From positions 83,251,906-83,315,905 of the forward strand of contig OX246737.1 in NCBI GenBank assembly GCA_945910005.1: a stretch of 64,000 bases of DNA, in the 5' to 3' direction. Source of the stretch: Isoperla grammatica (taxonomy: Eukaryota; Arthropoda; Insecta; Plecoptera; Perlodidae). A program made the translations under genes and the position numbers. Positions 57,505-64,000 of this stretch are shown piece by piece (position 1 is the first letter of the stretch; each line of letters opens with the position of its first letter). The notes beneath the pieces were generated by a model that was given only the letters and a program-made list of their open reading frames with translations, ran no database searches and was not told where the DNA came from.

Positions 57505-58980
57505 TATGTTTATAGTTTTTGTGTGTTTAATTAAAACATTGTTTTGTTGTTTGTTTGTATTAAGAGGTTCCTTAAAACTAATATAAACATTTGAGACTTA
57601 TGACATACACGATTTTTTATAAAAATTTTAAGATAACATTTTCCCTGGTAATTACTATAAAAGAGTAAAATTAAAGGAAATCCTTTCAAGAATTAAAAAA
57701 TATGTAACATTCAATCTGTTATTCAAGTTGGATGATAAATTAACATAGTTTATTGGTGTGTGACATTAACAATTCATTAAAACAACACAATGAATATATT
57801 ATTTTGAGAAAGATGCCAAAATGTTCATTTCTGAAACAAGATCTTTTAACGTAATTTCAAATGAATGAATAACTAAATTTATATAATACATCTTAATTAA
57901 AGATTATAAAGAAATACATTTTTTCCAAGCAGTTTCATATATTTATCACATACACGTTATGAGAATAATTTTAAAGACGCAAAGATTTGAATGACTATAA
58001 TTTATCACGAGTCAACCCTAGTTATTGTAATTAAATTATTAAATATAATTAAACGCCACGTTTTCTGATTTTTCCCAAATGCGCTCTAAATCGCATCCGT
58101 TGATAACACTTATTTTACATTTACACTTTACATTTCCTTCCATGAAATTTAAACGAACAACGAGGTATTAAACGTTATAAACTTATAAAGTAGAAATGGA
58201 ATCTCATTATCAGTAAGAACTGAGAATCTGCAAACCCAACACTTGAGATTCCCACCATCTGGATAGTCTGCTAATGTTGTAGTATCTAAAACATTAAAAC
58301 GCTCGAGTGGGTCGTTTTCCATTTTATCCTTATTTGGAAGTCATACAGAGTATAAAGGCTTCGTAGGCACCGTACAGATAATGAGCCTTGTGTATAGATT
58401 TACAATAGTCGACTCCTTACGGTCGCGACTAACAAAGCATTAGGTTTTCCTGACGTATCAAATTAATGAACGTTTAATTAATAACAAGCTGTAATAGAAG
58501 TAGGCCCCTACGCGGGCGTTCCTTAAGAGGATTTCGAGTGGGTTGCTGATTCGTGAAGTCTAGAGAGATTTTCTGGTTGAAAAATGTTCTTTAATGGAAT
58601 GGTGCGGTGACATGCGCAATAAAGGGAGAAAATTTCCGGAAAATTGGATTCATCTGCCTGGTACACTACCGGAAAATGAGATTTTCTTTGTTTCGCATTT
58701 TTTTATTTTCATTTGAGCTTTTCAAAAGTCTAACACAAAACATTTCATTAAGTTAATGGTTGTATACATTTATTCGGTGTCGTAAGCTTCCATAACCTCA
58801 ACTCGTATGTTTTCATACAATATGATAAATACAATCCTTTTGAACACAAAATAGGTTTCAATCATTCTTGATAAAATATCACCAAACACGGTAAATTATA
58901 GATAGACAGTGACATCAGTGACATCGGAATATTTCTCAGAAACCCATTAATATGTTTTAATTGTTTAAAACATCAATGTG
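57505..58980. other. AT-rich non-coding stretch
   Basis: Includes the LINE 3' untranslated remnant (to about 57600). No supported gene after that. Confidence 0.5.
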
Positions 58981-59254
58981 AATGTTTTCTGCTAAAACCC
59001 TGAGACGGTACAGACTTGTCCCACACAACTTGGGTGTTCAAAAAGCCACATGTGCCCCAAGGTTCAGGGAAACCACTCAGAAGAGTATCAGTTTTCTAAA
59101 TTATTTGACATTTTTAATGACGGTCTGGTATTTGTCTTGGAGGAGAGGTCAGAGGTTGTTACCACGCCGAGGGTGAGCTTCCACTTCAAGGCTAAGTACC
59201 AGGCTAGTCCATTTTTAGGCCACTACACCCCCCTAGTTAGGGTAAACCAAATTC

Positions 59255-59607
59255 AAAATCTTCCATGACGTCACTATATTTGATCCTTCTGATTGGTCGC
59301 CCTAAGAACACAGGGGCAAGTTTGTAGCCGGAGTCCTGAGGGACGTGAAGACAGAACGAAGACGGCCTTTGGCCGAATAGGACGGTTTTTGGACGGAAGA
59401 CGGCCGCGGGCCGCGAGTTGGGGTAAAGAGACAATGGCCGGGTTGGCCGATAAGGACGCAGTGAAGTGGTGTTTTTAGTGTTACAACCATCATCATCATA
59501 CTAAGAAAGCATAAACAACAGATACACAAAACAAACAGTAAACATAAACTAACGTAACAACGAACGCGATAAAACGCAACAAAGAGCAATAAAACAATCA
59601 TCCGACC
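59255..59607 (+). promoter_or_regulatory. Candidate promoter and 5' UTR with CRE and CCAAT
   Basis: CATGACGTCACT (CRE core 59266-59273) and CTGATTGGTCG (inverted CCAAT, 59292-59296) lie about 340 bp upstream of the ATG at 59608. The interval is GC-rich (GACGGCCGCGGGCCGCGAG at about 59400) and then A-rich, as in many 5' UTRs. No TATA box was seen, so this would be a TATA-less promoter. Confidence 0.35.
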
Positions 59608-59695
59608 ATGCTGGCTGCTGCGTCCACCGAATTGTCAACATCACCATCACCCTCGTCATCCACCAAGCTATCTTCAGTCAGCGCTACAACAACAG
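59608..59695 (+). CDS. Candidate first coding exon, Ser/Thr-rich
   Basis: ATG at 59608 in a fair context (GACCATGC) opens 29 codons plus one base up to ACAACAG/GTATCG, a good donor at 59696. The peptide starts MLAAASTELSTSPSPSSS and continues TKLSSVSATTT, a low-complexity Ser/Thr segment typical of disordered N-termini. Codons vary in the third position and are GC-richer than the AT-rich intron that follows. No second exon could be identified inside the window. The gene family is unknown. Confidence 0.38.
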
Positions 59696-60420
59696 GTATC
59701 GTTTTTGCTTTTTTACCATATACTATGGCCATAGGGAGGTAGATTAGTACTAACGATATTTATTTCAGATTTTTGTTTTCATTCATTCGTGCTTTGTTTA
59801 TGTATGTCATTTTTGTATGTGTCATTTGTGTCAATTAATTGAACATTAAGATTTATATTTTATATCATTCTATTTTTTTTTTAATTTCCATTATCTTACA
59901 ACCATGAATTCATATTTTTAATTAAGCAACAACAACTTTTCGATATATATCTATTTGTGCTCTACCAACAACCCAAAGTTGAGCTAGCTGAGGGTTTGTT
60001 TTTGTTCTATTTCATTTGATTTTCATGTCCTATTTATCTGTACTGTCTCAACCCTGTGCTCATAAGAAATGTTATTTTATATATTAAAATTTTCTCCTTG
60101 ACGTGGAAATTAAAAAACATTTTGGATCACTTTCGAGACCAAATGTCCCAAATGTTTTCGCAATAAATTAACAAAATTATCATGGTGGTTTATGGGTATC
60201 TCATTTGTTTCATAAGATATCTATTTTGTTGTTTTATATTGATGTTATTATTTATTTTATATTTATTAATAATGTATTTATAAAAGAGATGCTAGCCTCG
60301 GACCACTTGATCCATATATGTCATGATTTGCAGCCTGAAATAATTCAGTGAATATACAAACGCTATGTAGGCTAAGCTAATAGTATGGAAGGGTTGTGAC
60401 AAAATGTCTATATGTCTATA
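59696..60420. other. AT-rich stretch, possible intron
   Basis: Follows the candidate donor. No exon recognised. Confidence 0.4.
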
Positions 60421-60423
60421 TTA

Positions 60424-60530
60424 CTAGGAAACCGCTCTGTGTGACGCGTCGCGTTGATAAGCGAGCACGCCCATGTCCACGAACTTTCTGGCGTAAAGTT
60501 CGCAAAGCTATAGTCATTGTTCAATGACAA
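60424..60530 (+). mobile_element. CTAGG-TIR family 5' fragment
   Basis: CTAGGAAACCGCTCTGTGTG, GATAAGCGAGCACGCCCATG and CGAACTTTCTGGCG match the left end of the copy at 4796, then the sequence passes into the 139-bp array. A local CGCGT duplication is present. Confidence 0.7.
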
Positions 60531-60544
60531 CAGACAACAGACAA

Positions 60545-61190
60545 CAGACAAGGCAGGCAGAGAGATTCAGCGTGCGAGCGGCGACGACTCTCCCCGAGCT
60601 AGACCGACCATCGGCCGAGAGCTGAGGAGCGCGAGGGCCGCTCAACCGACAGCCTCCTCGGCAAGCGCCGAACACCGCGCCGCTGACAGACAAGGCAGGT
60701 TGAGAATCAGCTGAGTGGCGACGACTCTCTCCGAGCTAGACCGACCATCGGCCGAGAGCTGAGGAGCGCGAGGGCCGCTCAACCGACAGAGCCTCCTCGG
60801 CAAGCGCCGAACACCGCGCCGCTGACAGACAAGGCAGGTTGAGAATCAGCTGAGTGGCGACGACTCTCGCCGAGCTAGACCGACCATCGGCCGATAGCTG
60901 AGGAGCGCGAGGGCCGCTCAACCGACAGAGCCTCCTCGGCAAGCGCCGAACACCGCGCCGCTGACAGACAAGGCAGGTTGAGAATCAGCTGAGTGGCGAC
61001 GACTCTCGCCGAGCTAGACCGACCATCGGCCGATAGCTGAGGAGCGCGAGGGCCGCTCAACCGACAGAGCCTCCTCGGCAAGCGCCCAACACCGCGCCGC
61101 TGACAGACAAGGCAGGTTGAGAATCAGCTGAGCGGCGACGACTCTCCCCGAGCTAGACCGACCACCGGCCGTGAGCTGAGAGGCACGAAG
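60545..61190. repeat. 139-bp GC-rich tandem repeat, about 4.6 units
   Basis: GACAAGGCAGGTTGAGAATC recurs every 139 bp (60688, 60827, 60966 and 61105), with a diverged first unit from about 60545. Units contain CGAGCTAGACCGACCATCGG and GCAAGCGCCGAACACCGCGC. Central units are almost identical. Minus-strand frames of about 68 codons repeat in every unit but are not evidence of a gene. Confidence 0.93.
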
Positions 61191-61317
61191 GCCGCAAGTC
61201 CACCGACCACAGCAACGGACGCCAGGATATAACATCGGGCACGACTAGCGCTTTCAGTGGCGGAGAAGGCAGCCAACGGGAACCGAGTTTAGCGGCCACA
61301 TCGCATCGAGAGAACAG

Positions 61318-61365
61318 CTGAGTCCAGAAGATGGCTAATGATACTTGGTCGAAACGTCGAACCAA
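61318..61365 (+). ncRNA. Hammerhead-like motif after the 139-bp array
   Basis: CAGAAGATGGC, a short variable stem, then TTGGTCGAAACGTCG reproduces the CUGANGA...GAAAC order characteristic of hammerhead motifs in Penelope-like retroelements. The first box has A for U (CAGAAGA), so activity would be impaired. GGC/GTC can pair as part of stem II. Confidence 0.28.
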
Positions 61366-61399
61366 CCCGGTTCTTGTAAGGACCGCAATTGTCTCAAGA

Positions 61400-62230
61400 A
61401 AGAGGGCAGCAGTCAACCCGAACACGTCGTGCGACATGTACATCTATCGGTCCGCGCAAACCTACGAGTAGACATAGATAATCTTACTTGAAGGCTTCTG
61501 ATGTAATGAATTACGGTTACTGTGTAACGTCACAAATAATATGTCATTATATTGTAATCCTTCAACTGAGATTGCAACGATAGCGGTTAATACCAGTTAC
61601 TTCTAATAAATAATTGTCTTAGTCTAATAAAGAATGTGAAAAGGTTCCAAGGAAACTATAACGCACAAATTATAATTAACAATATTCTGTTTTTACTTTT
61701 CAGGCTTTAACCTAAAAGTTTAATAACATTATTTCCGCTCACTTGCCAACGTGAGTACATAGTCTTAGTTTTCAACTGATCTTTAGTTTTAATGGTCAGT
61801 GTATTAACCCATAACAAAGAACTTATCACAATATTAAAAACCATAATATAACACTACACTGGTCGAATCGAGTAGTTATTATTGGTTTTCTACTAAATGT
61901 TTCGACTGTATAGTGTATTCGGATTCTTTACTGTCTTTTACTTACTACTACAACTTTTTTTACTTACTAAAACTTTTACTGTGCTATTACCTTCGAGTTG
62001 GTTATGTTTAGTTGCCGTGTAATCTACCGATCCCAACTCGAAGTTGTTGAATATGCCACATCGCAAACGACGTAGTCACTGAAAGGTAACCTAAGAAGCA
62101 TATTGCTTCTCTCTAAAACACAGCTTACGACGCATTCGAGTTCCTCATCCAATATCTAACTTCATACAGATATTTTCCTCCTTCAAGAAGAATAAATGAA
62201 ATCTTTTACAGTTCGACTGAGATTAGATCT
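61400..62230. other. Non-coding stretch
   Basis: AT-rich, no repeat defined. Confidence 0.45.
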
Positions 62231-62292
62231 GAAAACGGTTTCTTGAGCCAAATTGGACACAAAAGAAAAAAAAACGAAATGAACGAGTGGCA

Positions 62293-62445
62293 ATGGAGCC
62301 GAGAGCTGATATTGCTAAGCAAATGTTTAAAGATATGTGTAGAAAGATAAGTATGACCATTAACCATAATATTGAGAAGAGAAATAGTTTGTTCGACGAC
62401 GCTTTGTCAACTGCGACTAAGATACCCCCTGAACTGATGTTATAA
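62293..62445 (+). CDS. Small 50-codon ORF overlapping a poly(A) signal
   Basis: ATG at 62293 opens MEPRADIAKQMFKDMCRKIS followed by MTINHNIEKRNSLFDDALST and ATKIPPELML, stopping at TAA 62443-62445. AATAAA overlaps the stop (62444-62449). The same frame is open upstream to 62233 with a basic KKKKRNER segment. The composition looks protein-like (amphipathic, charged), so it may be the last exon of a gene or a fragment of a transposon-encoded DNA-binding protein. No family recognised and no clean acceptor found. Confidence 0.27.
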   Translation: MEPRADIAKQMFKDMCRKISMTINHNIEKRNSLFDDALSTATKIPPELML

Positions 62446-62518
62446 TAAACAACAAGTTTATTCGATGCTGCAAACAACTAATAATTTGTATAGCAATACA
62501 CTCAACAGTTATTTCATC

Positions 62519-62540
62519 ACACACACACACACACACACAC
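62519..62540. repeat. Short (CA)n microsatellite
   Basis: About ten CA dinucleotides. Confidence 0.9.
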
Positions 62541-62839
62541 TCCATTGAAAATGGCGAGATTCTCTTTAGCCAAGCGCTTACACAGTAAAGCCAAATGTCT
62601 TTAGTCTTCGACCGGTAGGGTTTGTTTTCCAAACCCAAACTTTGTTTTCATTCTTTCCTCCAATATCGACGGGAAGGAAGCAGGCCCTCAGCCTTCATCC
62701 TAAAGTGCAATTTTAAGCTGGATTTCTGTTCCATTCCTTGTAACTATCCTCTATTGATTCCGTCAGATTGAAGAGACTTGTTTCACGTTTTTGAGTTAAC
62801 ATATCCTTCTGGACATAGTTTTCTCTCCCCTATCGGTTT

Positions 62840-64000
<1,161 letters not shown>

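Noticed and set aside
58982..59268. Two overlapping frames with a vaguely LINE-like spacing of Phe, Val and Arg residues
   Set aside because: No conserved LINE motif could be matched, and the frames overlap one another in different phases.

Overview
The window reads as a large, repeat-rich arthropod nuclear genome, most likely an insect. The reasons are: AT-rich non-coding DNA with no bacterial-style packed genes; layered non-autonomous DNA transposons; the degraded C-terminus of a LINE reverse transcriptase; tRNA-derived SINE heads; TTAGG-like motifs; and candidate exons bounded by GT/AG splice sites with AATAAA signals. A hemipteran host is only a guess from the general look of the repeats. 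A 200-base N gap (56309-56508) shows this is an assembled scaffold.

Layout. 1-4.8 kb: AT-rich DNA with one candidate terminal exon (minus, 1476-1649). 4.8-6.3 kb: a copy of a transposon family ending in CTAGGAAAACGCTC, invaded by two smaller inverted-repeat elements (5069-5248 and 5443-5916). 6.6-8.0 kb: a 45-bp minisatellite (about 22 units) inside a GC-rich TIR element. 8.1-12.6 kb: three copies of an approximately 830-bp TIR family (three more at 24.6, 29.5 and 42.1 kb), a 106-bp tandem array, and a small MITE carrying TTAGG-like DNA. 13.2-23.1 kb: a 10-kb array of about 101 units of 87 bp with higher-order structure, interrupted by a 1.1-kb hAT-type element with a perfect 8-bp target duplication. 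23.1-32 kb: a TATA-containing island facing the array, a TTAA-flanked TIR element, and further repeats. 32-36 kb: candidate host exons (32234-32371 plus, 34153-34240 plus, 35691-35867 minus), a SINE head and a strong hairpin. 36.1-38.0 kb: a 28-bp minisatellite. 38-47 kb: CRE-type sites, SINE and LINE tails, a hAT-Charlie-like MITE and nested foldbacks. 48.3-52.1 kb: a 3.8-kb structure of two 1.55-kb inverted arms around a 0.68-kb centre that holds a frameshifted cysteine-rich gene remnant. 53-56.3 kb: a small MITE and a 1.02-kb near-perfect foldback. 57.0-57.5 kb: LINE remnant. 59.2-59.7 kb: the best candidate gene start (CRE, CCAAT, ATG, GT donor). 60.4-61.4 kb: a 139-bp GC-rich tandem array followed by a hammerhead-like motif. 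62.8-63.4 kb: a very long CA microsatellite.

No complete conventional gene is visible. The long open frames in the 45-, 87- and 28-bp arrays occur on both strands. They follow from repeat units without stop codons; in the 45- and 87-bp arrays the period is also a multiple of three. They should not be read as proteins. The coding evidence consists of short exon candidates and transposon relics. Most of the window is therefore intergenic or intronic sequence shaped by transposon nesting and tandem amplification.
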